The notes beneath the pieces are model-generated. The model ran no database searches. It was given only the letters and a program-made list of their open reading frames with translations, and was not told where the DNA came from. A program made the translations under genes and the position numbers. Shown here piece after piece: positions 1 through 7,079 of a DNA stretch of 37,167 bases (the first letter of the stretch is position 1; the number at the start of each line of letters is the position of its first letter). The stretch is from Burkholderiaceae bacterium (GTDB lineage: Bacteria > Pseudomonadota > Gammaproteobacteria > Burkholderiales > Burkholderiaceae_C), in assembly GCA_031253955.1 (NCBI GenBank), contig JAIRVJ010000071.1, forward strand, positions 1 to 37,167, given 5' to 3'.

Positions 1-231
1 CGGGATGAGTTGGTGCGCCGGGCGCGCCGCACGGGCTACTGCCCATGCAAGCGACTGGCGCGCCAAATCGCCCGATTTCGACCCAACCCGAAGGGCAGGG
101 GCTTTTTCGGGCGGTCTGCTGCGTTGCAAATCCTCGCCATAGCACGGCTATGGCTGCGGTTTGCGTCTTGCAGCCCATCCCGAAAAAGCACCTGCGCGAT
201 CCCGAAAAGACCATGAACAGGCTCTTAGGCA
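1..231. repeat. Partial dispersed palindromic repeat element
   Basis: No gene is supported here. The stretch holds an inverted repeat whose arms lie at 126-143 and 147-164 around a 3-base loop. Read on the minus strand, its core (gatgggctgcaag, then cgcaa-ccgc-gcca) matches the core of the element at 5783-5950 between pilV and pilW. Its inner end near 231 (minus strand ctaagagcctgttca) resembles the arm of that element (ttagaacgtgttt). The other end appears to lie beyond the window edge. It occupies the place downstream of murA where hisG is often found in Burkholderiales (recollection, not checked). Short open frames across it look like repeat by-products. Confidence 0.6.
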
Positions 232-449
232 TGAACCATGACTTCGCCGAACTGGTAGGCCCTGGCAGGCAAGGCCGTCAGATCCGAAGCATGATCGTCG
301 AAGTAAAGCTCCAGCGCTTCCCGAAGATTGGCGACGGCCTCTTCTTCGGTGTCGCCTTCGCTGGCGACCTCGACATCCAGACAGCGGGCCACGTACGCGC
401 CATCTTCCTCGAAAACGACAAATTTCATCAGGCGTTTCATGGCGTTCAT
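225..449 (-). CDS. Orphan HicB-like antitoxin-family protein
   Basis: A 74-residue protein beginning MNAMKRLMKF, with alternative ATG starts at 440 and 428. It has the HicB / UPF0150 pattern: a short beta strand (MKFVVFEEDGAYVARCLDVE), then an acidic helix with EEEAVANLREALELYF. In HicAB systems HicB is the antitoxin that neutralises the mRNA-cleaving HicA toxin and represses its own operon. No HicA gene is visible on either side; one flank is murA and the other is a repeat element. There is no C-terminal helix-turn-helix or ribbon-helix-helix extension, so it is a minimal HicB-like domain. It starts 28 bases after the murA stop without an obvious ribosome binding site and could be read with murA. 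Function as a true antitoxin is uncertain. Confidence 0.7.
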   Translation of the reverse strand: MNAMKRLMKFVVFEEDGAYVARCLDVEVASEGDTEEEAVANLREALELYFDDHASDLTALPARAYQFGEVMVHA

Positions 450-477
450 GTTATCAGCACCGGCGCCATGAGCGTGA

Positions 478-1761
478 TCAAACCCTTTCCACATCCGCCC
501 CGATGCCGCGCAGTTTTTCTTCCATTTGATCGTAGCCGCGGTCCAGGTGGTAGATGCGGTCCACCAGCGTTTCGCCTTCGGCCACCAGGCCGGCAATGAC
601 CAGGCCGGCGGAGGCGCGCAGGTCGGTGGCCATCACGGTGGCGCCCGACAGGCGCGCCGGGCCGTGGATAGTGGCGCTGTGCCCGTCCACGCGCACGTGC
701 GCGCCCAGGCGCACCAGTTCGTTGACGTGCATGAAGCGGTTCTCGAAGATCATCTCCGTCACGGTGCTCGAACCCTGCGCGATGCAGTTGAGCGCCATGA
801 ACTGCGCCTGCATGTCGGTCGGAAAATCGGGGTATTCCTTGGTGCAAAAGCTCTGCGCCGTCAGCGCCGGGCCGCCGCGGCTGGTGATGCGGATGAAGCA
901 GTCTTCGGCGTTTTCGCCCGGCTCGACGATGGCGCCCGCTGCGGCGAGTTTTTCCACCACCGCCTGCATGTGGCCGGCGCGCGCCTGGCGCAGCGTCACG
1001 CGCCCGCCGGCGGCGGCCACGGCGCACAGGAAGGTGCCGGCCTCGATGCGGTCGGGCAGCACCTGATGCGTGCAGCCGCGCAGCCGTTCCACTCCTTGCA
1101 CCCTGATCTGGCTGCCGCCGTGCCCTTCGATGCGCGCGCCCATGCCGATCAGCATGTGCGCCAGGTCGGCGATTTCGGGTTCGCGGGCGGCGTTTTCCAG
1201 CACGGTTTCGCCTTCGGCCAGGCAGGCGGCCATGAGCAGGTTTTCAGTGCCGGTGACGGTAATCATGTCGGTAGTGATGCGCGCGCCCTTCAGCCGCGCG
1301 CGGCCGGGCGGCAGCCGGGCGACGATGTTGCCGTGCTCGATGTCGATCTGCGCGCCCATCGCCCGCAATCCCTTGATGTGCTGATCCACCGGACGCGAGC
1401 CGATGGCGCAGCCGCCGGGCAGCGAAACCTGGGCGTGCCCGAAGCGCGCCAGCAGGGGGCCCAGGGCCAGCACGGAGGCGCGCATGGTCTTGACCAGATC
1501 GTAGGGCGCCACGGGCGTGATGGCCGCGCCCGCCTGCAAGCTCATGCCGCCGCGCTCGCCTTGCGTGTGGGCGCGCATCCCCATGTTTTCCAGCAGGTGG
1601 CGCATGGTGCGCACGTCGTGCAGGCGCGGCATGTTGAGCAGTTGCACCGGCTCGTCGGTGAGCAGCGCGGCGCACATTTCGGGCAGCGCGGCGTTCTTGG
1701 CGCCGGAAATCTGCACGTCGCCTTCGAGCCGGCGTCCGCCGCGAATCAGTAATTTGTCCAT
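478..1761 (-). CDS. murA: UDP-N-acetylglucosamine 1-carboxyvinyltransferase MurA
   Basis: Cytoplasmic enzyme that transfers enolpyruvate from phosphoenolpyruvate to UDP-GlcNAc, the first committed step of peptidoglycan synthesis. At 427 residues it has the usual family length. Visible hallmarks are the N-terminal SGAKNAALP with the substrate-binding Lys22, the catalytic loop [14 protein letters not shown] with Cys118 (the fosfomycin target), and the closing motif IYHLDRGY near the C-terminus. The EPSP-synthase-like double inside-out barrel runs through the whole length. It lies 58 bases downstream of ibaG, the common proteobacterial pairing. The intervening gap contains a possible remnant of the AT-rich repeat (around 1775-1826). 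Confidence 0.97.
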   Translation of the reverse strand: MDKLLIRGGRRLEGDVQISGAKNAALPEMCAALLTDEPVQLLNMPRLHDVRTMRHLLENMGMRAHTQGERGGMSLQAGAAITPVAPYDLVKTMRASVLALGPLLARFGHAQVSLPGGCAIGSRPVDQHIKGLRAMGAQIDIEHGNIVARLPPGRARLKGARITTDMITVTGTENLLMAACLAEGETVLENAAREPEIADLAHMLIGMGARIEGHGGSQIRVQGVERLRGCTHQVLPDRIEAGTFLCAVAAAGGRVTLRQARAGHMQAVVEKLAAAGAIVEPGENAEDCFIRITSRGGPALTAQSFCTKEYPDFPTDMQAQFMALNCIAQGSSTVTEMIFENRFMHVNELVRLGAHVRVDGHSATIHGPARLSGATVMATDLRASAGLVIAGLVAEGETLVDRIYHLDRGYDQMEEKLRGIGADVERV

Positions 1762-1819
1762 GTTTTATGCGTCAAAAACGACTATAACCCAATATGATCA
1801 TGGAAATAAAGCTATAAAA

Positions 1820-2074
1820 TCAGGATCTGCCGGAGGATTGCCGTGCGGCCCATTCCGCCGGAGTGCAGGTTTTCATGGACAGCGCATGCACCTCGTTGCT
1901 GGCAAGACGCCCGCCCAAAGTGGCATACACACGCTGGTGGCGGGCGATGGGGCGTTTGCCCTCGAACTCGCGCGAGACGATGGTGGCAAACCAGTGGTGC
2001 CCATCGCCCTGCACATCCAGATGCTCGCACGGCAGGCCGGCGGCGATGAGTTGCTGAAGTTGTTCGGCAGTCAT
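1820..2074 (-). CDS. ibaG: BolA/IbaG family protein
   Basis: An 84-residue small BolA-fold protein. Its core contains the conserved segments GDGHHWFATIVS, then F-GKRPIARHQRVYATLG near residues 38-54 and a late EVHALSMKTCTPAEW. The invariant His in the RHQRVYA segment and the Cys in KTCTP are candidate iron-sulfur ligands in complexes with monothiol glutaredoxins. In E. coli the IbaG gene lies directly upstream of murA, as here, and is linked to acid stress and Fe-S handling. It follows the ABC-2 permease gene by 57 bases on the same strand, so the exporter pair, ibaG and murA probably form one operon. Assignment to IbaG rather than BolA rests on context. Confidence 0.88.
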   Translation of the reverse strand: MTAEQLQQLIAAGLPCEHLDVQGDGHHWFATIVSREFEGKRPIARHQRVYATLGGRLASNEVHALSMKTCTPAEWAARQSSGRS

Positions 2075-2131
2075 TTTTACGTTTGGCGTTTGGCGTAAAC
2101 AATCCTGCGCTCAACGCTCAACCTTTCTTCT

Positions 2132-2929
2132 TCAATAGCGCAGCTTGTACCCCGTGCGCAGCAGGTGCAGCGTGAGCGCGGAGACGGCCAGCAGGCTGCC
2201 GCCGGACACCGCCAGACTCAGCCACGGCGACACGTCGCTCACGCCGAAAAAGCCGTAGCGCAGGCCGTCGACCATGTAGAAGAACGGGTTGAAGTGGCTC
2301 AAGGTTTGCCACACGCCGGGCAGCGAGTGAATCGAGTAAAACACGCCCGCCAGAAAGGTCATGGGCATGACCAGAAAGTTCTGGAACACGGCCATCTGGT
2401 CGAACTTGTCCGACCACAGCCCCGCCAGCAGGCCGAGCACGCCCATGAGCGCCGCGCCCAGCAGCGCGAACACGGCGATCCACTCCACCGCTGCCGCCCG
2501 CGGCGGCGCGTACAGCAGCGTGACCAGATACACCCCCAGCCCCACCGCCAGCCCGCGCGCAATGGCCGCGCCCACGTAGGCCACGAACCAGTGCCAGGCT
2601 GTGAGCGGCGTGAGCAGCTGGAACACCAGGTTGCCCATGATCTTGCTTTGCACCATGCTTGATGCGCTGTTGGCGAAAGCGTTTTGCAGCACGCTCATCA
2701 TCACCAGTCCCGGCACCAGAAAAGCGACGTAGCCCACGCCCGGATACACCCGCACCCGGTCGCTCAGGACGTGGCCGAAGATCATCAGGTACAGCACCGC
2801 CGAGAGCACTGGCGCGGCGATGGTCTGCAAGGACACGCGCCAAAAGCGCAGCACTTCCTTGGTCAGCAGCATCTTCCAGCCGTCGCCCGCGGCGGGCAGG
2901 GCGTCGGGCCGAGGGGCGCTGGCGTTCAT
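2132..2929 (-). CDS. ABC-2 type transporter permease (YadH-like)
   Basis: A 265-residue integral membrane protein with about six hydrophobic segments: an early one near residues 38-56, then stretches around 68-88, 118-145, 150-175, 180-200 and a last one near 235-255. The C-terminal third has the ABC-2 pattern FLAGVFYSIHSLPGVWQ followed by FNPFFYMVDGLRYGFFG, typical of the YadH/NodJ branch. The ATG start overlaps the TGA of the ATPase gene (ATGA at 2926-2929), so the two are translationally coupled and should form one exporter. The cargo is unknown; relatives are annotated as drug or polysaccharide exporters. Confidence 0.92.
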   Translation of the reverse strand: MNASAPRPDALPAAGDGWKMLLTKEVLRFWRVSLQTIAAPVLSAVLYLMIFGHVLSDRVRVYPGVGYVAFLVPGLVMMSVLQNAFANSASSMVQSKIMGNLVFQLLTPLTAWHWFVAYVGAAIARGLAVGLGVYLVTLLYAPPRAAAVEWIAVFALLGAALMGVLGLLAGLWSDKFDQMAVFQNFLVMPMTFLAGVFYSIHSLPGVWQTLSHFNPFFYMVDGLRYGFFGVSDVSPWLSLAVSGGSLLAVSALTLHLLRTGYKLRY

Positions 2930-3873
2930 GGCGCGGCCTCGCTTGCGGCGCACTGGGCGCGCTCGCCGGTCAGGGCGATGAACACGTCTTCCAGATCGGC
3001 CTTGCGGATTTCGATGTCTTCCACCGCCACGCCCGCCTCGCGCAGCGCGGCCAGATGGCGCTCGATCTGCGCCGGATCGTGCGCGGGCAGCTCGACGATG
3101 CGGCCCGTCATGCGCGCCTGCGCCGCAAGGGGTGCGGGCAGCAGACTGTCGGTCTTGAAGTGCAGCACGTTCGCCGTGGCTGCGCCCGCCAGCAGCGCGC
3201 TGGTGCGATCCAGCGCCGCCACCCGGCCTTTCTTGAGCATGGCGATGCGCTGGCACAGCGCCTCGGCTTCTTCCAGATAGTGCGTGGTCAGCAGCACCGT
3301 GTGGCCCTGGCGGTTCAGGCCGGCGATGAACTGCCAGAGCATCTGGCGCAGCTCCACGTCCACCCCGGCGGTCGGCTCGTCCAGCACGATCACCGGCGGT
3401 TTGTGCACCAGCGCCTGCGCCACCAGCACGCGGCGCTTCATGCCGCCAGAAAGCTGGCGCATGTTGGCCTTGGCCTTGTCGGCCAGGCCCAGACCGGCCA
3501 GCAACTCGTCGATCCAGTCGTCCTGACGGAACAGGCCGAAATACCCGGCTTGAAAGCGCAGCGCCTCGCGCACCGTGAAGAAGGGGTCGAACACCAACTC
3601 TTGCGGCACCACGCCCAAGTGCCGCCGCGCGGCCACGAAGTCGGCCTGCACGTCAAGCCCATGCACTCGCACCTGCCCGGAAGTGGCGCGCGCCAGCCCC
3701 GCGAGAATGGAAATGAGCGTGGTCTTGCCCGCCCCGTTGGGGCCGAGCAGGCCGAAAAATTCGCCTTCTTCAATGTCGAAGCTGACGTTATCGAGGGCCT
3801 GGAGGGGAGTGGAACCGGGTTTGCCGGAACCCGGATAAACCTTGCTGACCGACTGAAAGGAAATGGCGGGCAT
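2926..3873 (-). CDS. ABC transporter ATP-binding protein (YadG-like)
   Basis: Cytoplasmic ATPase partner of the permease that follows it. About 315 residues from the chosen start MPAISFQSVSKVYPG; an upstream in-frame ATG at 3915 would add 14 residues without homology. Seen in order: Walker A (GPNGAGKTT), Q-loop (VVPQE), signature LSGGMKRR, Walker B with VIVLDEPTAGVD, and the H-loop in LLTTHYLEEAE. The C-terminal ~90 residues form the extra domain seen in ABC-2 exporter ATPases, ending DIEIRKADLEDVFIALTG. The stop overlaps the permease start. The upstream flank is an AT-rich palindromic repeat, so the promoter must lie in or next to that repeat. Confidence 0.94.
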   Translation of the reverse strand: MPAISFQSVSKVYPGSGKPGSTPLQALDNVSFDIEEGEFFGLLGPNGAGKTTLISILAGLARATSGQVRVHGLDVQADFVAARRHLGVVPQELVFDPFFTVREALRFQAGYFGLFRQDDWIDELLAGLGLADKAKANMRQLSGGMKRRVLVAQALVHKPPVIVLDEPTAGVDVELRQMLWQFIAGLNRQGHTVLLTTHYLEEAEALCQRIAMLKKGRVAALDRTSALLAGAATANVLHFKTDSLLPAPLAAQARMTGRIVELPAHDPAQIERHLAALREAGVAVEDIEIRKADLEDVFIALTGERAQCAASEAAP

Positions 3874-3942
3874 GAGAGGGCGGCATTTTACGGTCGGGCG
3901 TTTGGCGTGGAGCATTCGGGAGATGGAAAAAATTGCTCAACT

Positions 3943-4041
3943 ATTAAATCGATAGCTCAATATCAAGATTTTGTATATATTTATTGGCTAGAAAATATAG
4001 AAAATATATATTAATCGTTGGTATGCAGCTATTAAAATAAT
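3943..4041. repeat. AT-rich palindromic repeat, copy A
   Basis: An AT-rich stretch in a GC-rich genome, bounded by imperfect inverted arms. The left arm reads ttaaatcgatagctcaatatcaa (in part 3945-3966) and the right arm ttggtatgcagctattaaaa (4018-4037). It lies between the stop of pilX and the start of the ABC ATPase gene. Its arms share the gatagct / agctatt signature and its AT-rich centre resembles the copies at 18901-19008, 20083-20160, 27504-27602 and 31477-31579. Confidence 0.7.
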
Positions 4042-4043
4042 AT

Positions 4044-4712
4044 TCAATTGCGGTACACGGCTTGCGCCACTGTCTGAATGTCGCTGCGGGGGCCAAAACC
4101 CATGGCGGTGACGCGGTACAGACGGCCGGTGGCGGCCAAAGTGCCGGCGGGCGCGGCGGATTTGTAGTTGGCCGTAACCATGCCGGCGCCGACGTTGGAG
4201 GCGTCGGCGCGGGACACATCCTCGATGGCGTAGCGCGGCGCGAGCGCGGGCTGCACGCCGACGCCGGCGGGCGCGCCCGCATGGGGAAAAGCGCGGCCCG
4301 TGAAAGTGCCCAGCGCCGCCGTGGGCGCGGAGGGCGAGGTGTCGGTGAAATCGACCGTCAGCCAGGTCGGCTTGGCCACGCCCGCCGTCACGGGGCTGCA
4401 CAGTCCCTGCCAGGCGTCCGCGCCGCAGCCGGATTCGGGAACCGGCGGGCCGGATTGGATGGCCGCGGTGCGGCTGCCCGGTGCGTCATTCGGCCCCATG
4501 AGGTCGAGCGCGGCATCGGCCAGTGCGCTTTCCGCGCTTTGCCAGGCCAGTTGCAGGTCGCGGTCGCTGCGGGCGCCGCGCTCGCCCATCAAGCTCATTT
4601 GCATACTGGCCGCGCCGAGCAGGGAGACGATCACCAGCAGCATCAGCACCATCACCAGCGAAATGCCTTGCTGGGAAGCGTGGCGTGGGCGGGCGGGCGA
4701 AATGGCGGGCAT
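4044..4712 (-). CDS. pilX: PilX-like type IV pilus minor pilin
   Basis: A 222-residue protein. It starts with a short basic leader, then GISLVMVLMLLVIVSLLG at about residues 16-33, the class III-type prepilin/PilX N-terminal helix. The rest is a Gly/Ala/Pro-rich periplasmic domain. A PilX_N-type segment (RSDRDLQLAWQSAESALADAA) follows the helix, where QSAESAL is characteristic. Together with PilV and PilW, PilX primes pilus assembly in the inner membrane. The gene lies 13 bases downstream of pilW. The PilY1 adhesin and PilE that normally follow are absent; the repeat at 3943-4041 and an unrelated ABC operon come next, so the cluster is shortened here. Confidence 0.85.
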   Translation of the reverse strand: MPAISPARPRHASQQGISLVMVLMLLVIVSLLGAASMQMSLMGERGARSDRDLQLAWQSAESALADAALDLMGPNDAPGSRTAAIQSGPPVPESGCGADAWQGLCSPVTAGVAKPTWLTVDFTDTSPSAPTAALGTFTGRAFPHAGAPAGVGVQPALAPRYAIEDVSRADASNVGAGMVTANYKSAAPAGTLAATGRLYRVTAMGFGPRSDIQTVAQAVYRN

Positions 4713-4725
4713 GGCGGCAGCCAGG

Positions 4726-5778
4726 TTATTGCGGCAAGATTACGTCGCAAGCCAGCGTGGACGCACTCGATTGATAACCCTGGTTCTGGCAGTTGCGCAG
4801 ATGCACGGTGAAGGTCACGGTTTGCCGCAGCCGCGCGTCGGTGGCGGTGTAGCTGCTGCCAGGGTCGGCGGCGCTGGCATACCGGCTGCCGAGCGGGAAA
4901 AGTTTTTGCGGCGCCGCCGCGCCTTGCGCGGAACGGTCAGGTCCGCGCAACACCATGCCGATGCGCAAGCTGCGCACGCGGCGCCAGTTGGCATAGGTGG
5001 CGTTCAGGTCGCCGGGAACGGTGAGTTGAGCGGCCCGTAAATAGCCATTCGGGATGGAACTGGCCGCGTTGCCCGGCCCCAGGGTCGCGCCCGGCGTAAC
5101 GTGATCCACGCCGTACAGCACCTGAAAGGATTCCACGCCCGCGACCAGCGGACTGATGGTGTGTTTACCGGTTTTTTCCGAGCGGTAGGTGCACATCAGC
5201 GCCGGCTCGTCGTTGACGCTCTTGGCCACGCTCAAGACGCTGTAGATGCGGTCGTCGCGTCCGGTCGAGGCGAGCTTGGGCGCGTTGCCGGCGCAGGTAA
5301 TCATGCTCCCGTCCGAGTAGCCGGACGCGCTGGAGAGGTCGAGCGCGGCCTGATATTGCAGGATCAGCACGTCGCTGCCGTTGCCGCCGTCGCTGGCGGT
5401 GCGCGGCGTGGCCGCGTAAAACGGGTCGGACGAATTGGGCGTGGCGTTGTCGTAGCCGAACACGTTGGGCGGCAGTTCCCGAATGTCCGTCTTCGGGTTG
5501 ATGAGCGCGTACCGCGCTTGGCTGTCCGCATACGGCGCGCTGGCGCTGGGCAAGTCTTCAAAACCCGCCTGCACCGCCAGCCGCTGGATGATGTCGGCGG
5601 CAAAGCGCGCGTTGTCGCGCAACTGCGAGGCCGCATCCACCGTGCCCGCACCCCGGCGCGCGGCGCTCAGCGCCGACACGGCCGCCAGCATGACCAGCAG
5701 CCCGACCGCCACGGCGATCAGCAGCTCGGTCAGCGTCATACCCGCAAGCGCGCCGCGCCTGGTGGTGGCCCGGATCAT
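4726..5778 (-). CDS. pilW: PilW-like type IV pilus assembly minor pilin
   Basis: About 350 residues from MIRATTRRG. The prepilin signal is followed by a hydrophobic helix with GMTLTELLIAVAVGLLVML, i.e. a cleavage site Gly-Met/Leu with Glu at +5. The downstream globular part carries paired cysteines (for example ITCAGN, LMCTYRSEK, LRNCQNQG, LACDVILPQ at the C-terminus), as in PilW. The frame stays open upstream to 5943, but that extension is encoded by the inverted-repeat element at 5783-5950 and has no pilin features, so the start at 5778 is preferred. No clear Shine-Dalgarno sequence is visible since the repeat lies directly upstream. Confidence 0.86.
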   Translation of the reverse strand: MIRATTRRGALAGMTLTELLIAVAVGLLVMLAAVSALSAARRGAGTVDAASQLRDNARFAADIIQRLAVQAGFEDLPSASAPYADSQARYALINPKTDIRELPPNVFGYDNATPNSSDPFYAATPRTASDGGNGSDVLILQYQAALDLSSASGYSDGSMITCAGNAPKLASTGRDDRIYSVLSVAKSVNDEPALMCTYRSEKTGKHTISPLVAGVESFQVLYGVDHVTPGATLGPGNAASSIPNGYLRAAQLTVPGDLNATYANWRRVRSLRIGMVLRGPDRSAQGAAAPQKLFPLGSRYASAADPGSSYTATDARLRQTVTFTVHLRNCQNQGYQSSASTLACDVILPQ

Positions 5779-5782
5779 GGCT

Positions 5783-5950
5783 TTAGAACGTGTTTGCGAT
5801 CTCGGCGCGAGGTGTGCGGGATGCGGATTGGGATGGGCTGCAAGGCGCAAGCCGCCGCCAATGGCCAGTGCCATTGGCAAGGATTGCAACGCCGCAGACC
5901 TTTCACGCCCGCGCCCGCCCGCCCGTGCCGAGATCGTAAACACGTTCTTA
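5783..5950. repeat. 168-bp inverted-repeat element between pilV and pilW
   Basis: Terminal inverted arms at 5783-5809 and 5924-5950 match over 27 bases with three mismatches (ttagaacgtgttt-cgatctcgg type). The interior has a second inverted pair around 'gccaatggc cagt gccattggc' and the core gatgggctgcaag shared with the element at 1-231. It encodes no protein. The right arm supplies the TAA stop of pilV (5948-5950), and the left arm ends 4 bases before the pilW start. It therefore fills the entire pilV-pilW spacer. It resembles a MITE or large REP-like element; no transposase is nearby. Confidence 0.8.
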
Positions 5951-6526
5951 GGGATCGAGCGCGACAGGAAACACCACGAACGGGCGTGCGGCGGCGTCCG
6001 AGGCGGCGACGATGCTCCCGCGCGTATCCTGGCGCGTCCAGCCGATCTTGATGTAGGCGGCGCTTGGGCTGGCGGCGGGCGCGCCGGCGCAATCCCACAC
6101 CGGCAGCCCTTGCTCGTCGTAGGGGCTGCTATCGGCGCAGACCGTCACTCGCGCGCCCGGCAGCGCGTCATCCACGCGCGCCAGCCAGTCGGTCATCTGG
6201 GCGCTGGCCACATCGGCGGGCGCAGCGCACGACTGGCCGCTGTCCAGACAACCGGAAGCACGCTCCGGCGTCAGCGAGCCGTCGGCAAAAGCGCCCAAGT
6301 AGGGATTTCTGGTTTGAGCGGCGATCCGCGCATTGGTACGCATCATTTCGCCCAGTTCCCGCCCGAAACCGACCGCCACCGATTGCAACCGGGCATCGCG
6401 CGTGAATTTGAGTGAGACCGCTTGCTGGCGCAGCGCCCCCAGCAGCCCGAATGAAAGGATAACCACGGCAATCAGCGCCTCGAGCAGCGAAAAGCCGCCC
6501 ATTCTGGAAAGGTCATGGTTATTCAT
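5948..6526 (-). CDS. pilV: Type IV pilus modification protein PilV
   Basis: A 192-residue minor pilin. The leader MNNHDLSRMGG precedes FSLLEALIAVVILSFGLLG, a textbook prepilin helix with cleavage after Gly11 and Glu at mature position 5. The LKFTRDARLQSVAVGFGRELGEMMRTN segment and the double-cysteine region (SGCLDSGQSCAAP) fit PilV. It is exported and processed by PilD and primes pilus assembly with PilW and PilX downstream. The last codon and stop abut the inverted repeat, whose arm supplies TAA, so the original C-terminus may have been slightly altered. FimT/GspH is not seen upstream; the operon start abuts a broken cysteine synthase gene on the other strand. Confidence 0.88.
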   Translation of the reverse strand: MNNHDLSRMGGFSLLEALIAVVILSFGLLGALRQQAVSLKFTRDARLQSVAVGFGRELGEMMRTNARIAAQTRNPYLGAFADGSLTPERASGCLDSGQSCAAPADVASAQMTDWLARVDDALPGARVTVCADSSPYDEQGLPVWDCAGAPAASPSAAYIKIGWTRQDTRGSIVAASDAAARPFVVFPVALDP

Positions 6527-6689
6527 GGGCGCGCATTATGCGCAAACTTTCTTTCTCCTCACTCGCAAGAGGGAAAGAGCTGGTTTTTTTCTCGCCCGCT
6601 TGCGGGAGGGATGCAGGGGAAAGGGCTGGCCGCAGGCCGGTAACGAACCAGCCACAATGCCGCCCTCAGCCCCAGTCAGGAGACTCATC

Positions 6690-6989
6690 ATGAAAGCCAG
6701 CAACATCCTCGAAACCATAGGACGCACGCCGCACGTGCGCATCCGCCGGCTATTCGGCCCCCATGCCCAGGTTTGGGTCAAGAACGAGCGCGCCAACCCC
6801 AGCGGCTCGATCAAGGACCGCATCGCACAGGCGATGGTCGAAGACGCCGAACAAAGCGGCCAGCTCAAGCCCGGTGGCACGATCATCGAACGGTATCTGC
6901 CGGTGCAAGGGTATTTGCCGGGGTCAGCGTGGCGTGCATGGCAGGCGCGCGGCCTTGACGCAAGGCCATCTTTTGGCGCGAGTCATTGA
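6690..6989 (+). pseudogene. 5' fragment of a cysteine synthase gene (cysK/cysM type)
   Basis: The first 67 codons encode a good O-acetylserine sulfhydrylase N-terminus: ILETIGRTPHVRI, the PLP-binding NPSGSIKDR with Lys42, then QLKPGGTIIE. The family continues PTSGNTG at this point. Here the frame runs into RYLPVQGYLPG and 30 further residues with no similarity, stopping at 6989. The family length is about 300 residues, so over three quarters is missing and no remainder is found downstream of the nos cluster. A good ribosome binding site (AGGAGA at 6678-6683) remains. The break at about 6890 marks the left boundary of the block carrying nosZ. The protein would lack the substrate-binding loop and is surely inactive. 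Confidence 0.88.
6951..6974 (+). terminator. Candidate rho-independent terminator after the broken cysteine synthase
   Basis: Stem GGCCTTG / CAAGGCC with a 3-base loop (6951-6967), followed by atctttt. It lies inside the non-homologous tail of the cysteine synthase fragment and ahead of the nosZ promoter region. It could keep read-through out of nosZ. Confidence 0.5.
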
Positions 6990-7052
6990 CAGATCGAAAC
7001 ATTTTTTGATCTAGGTTAATCTTCTGGAAATAAAAAAGGCGGATGATAGATA
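6986..7052 (+). promoter_or_regulatory. Candidate nosZ promoter with FNR/Dnr-like box
   Basis: TTGAT-ctag-GTTAA at 7006-7019 has one perfect half-site and one 3/5 half-site of the FNR/Dnr consensus TTGAT-N4-ATCAA. If it acts at -41.5, transcription would start near 7054, and the AT-rich 7042-7052 (gatgatagata) would be the -10 region. A consensus-like TTGACA lies at 6986-6991 without a well-spaced -10. Oxygen-responsive control is expected for N2O reductase, but this box is imperfect. Confidence 0.4.
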
Positions 7053-7079
7053 TGGACAATTTGTCAACAGGAGCCAGAT

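Noticed and set aside
526-1752. Long open frame antisense to murA
   Set aside because: The His/Ala/Gly-rich product has no family features and the opposite strand is clearly murA. High GC keeps antisense frames open.
5779-5943. Longer N-terminus for PilW
   Set aside because: The extension is encoded by the inverted repeat and would place 55 residues ahead of a normal prepilin signal.
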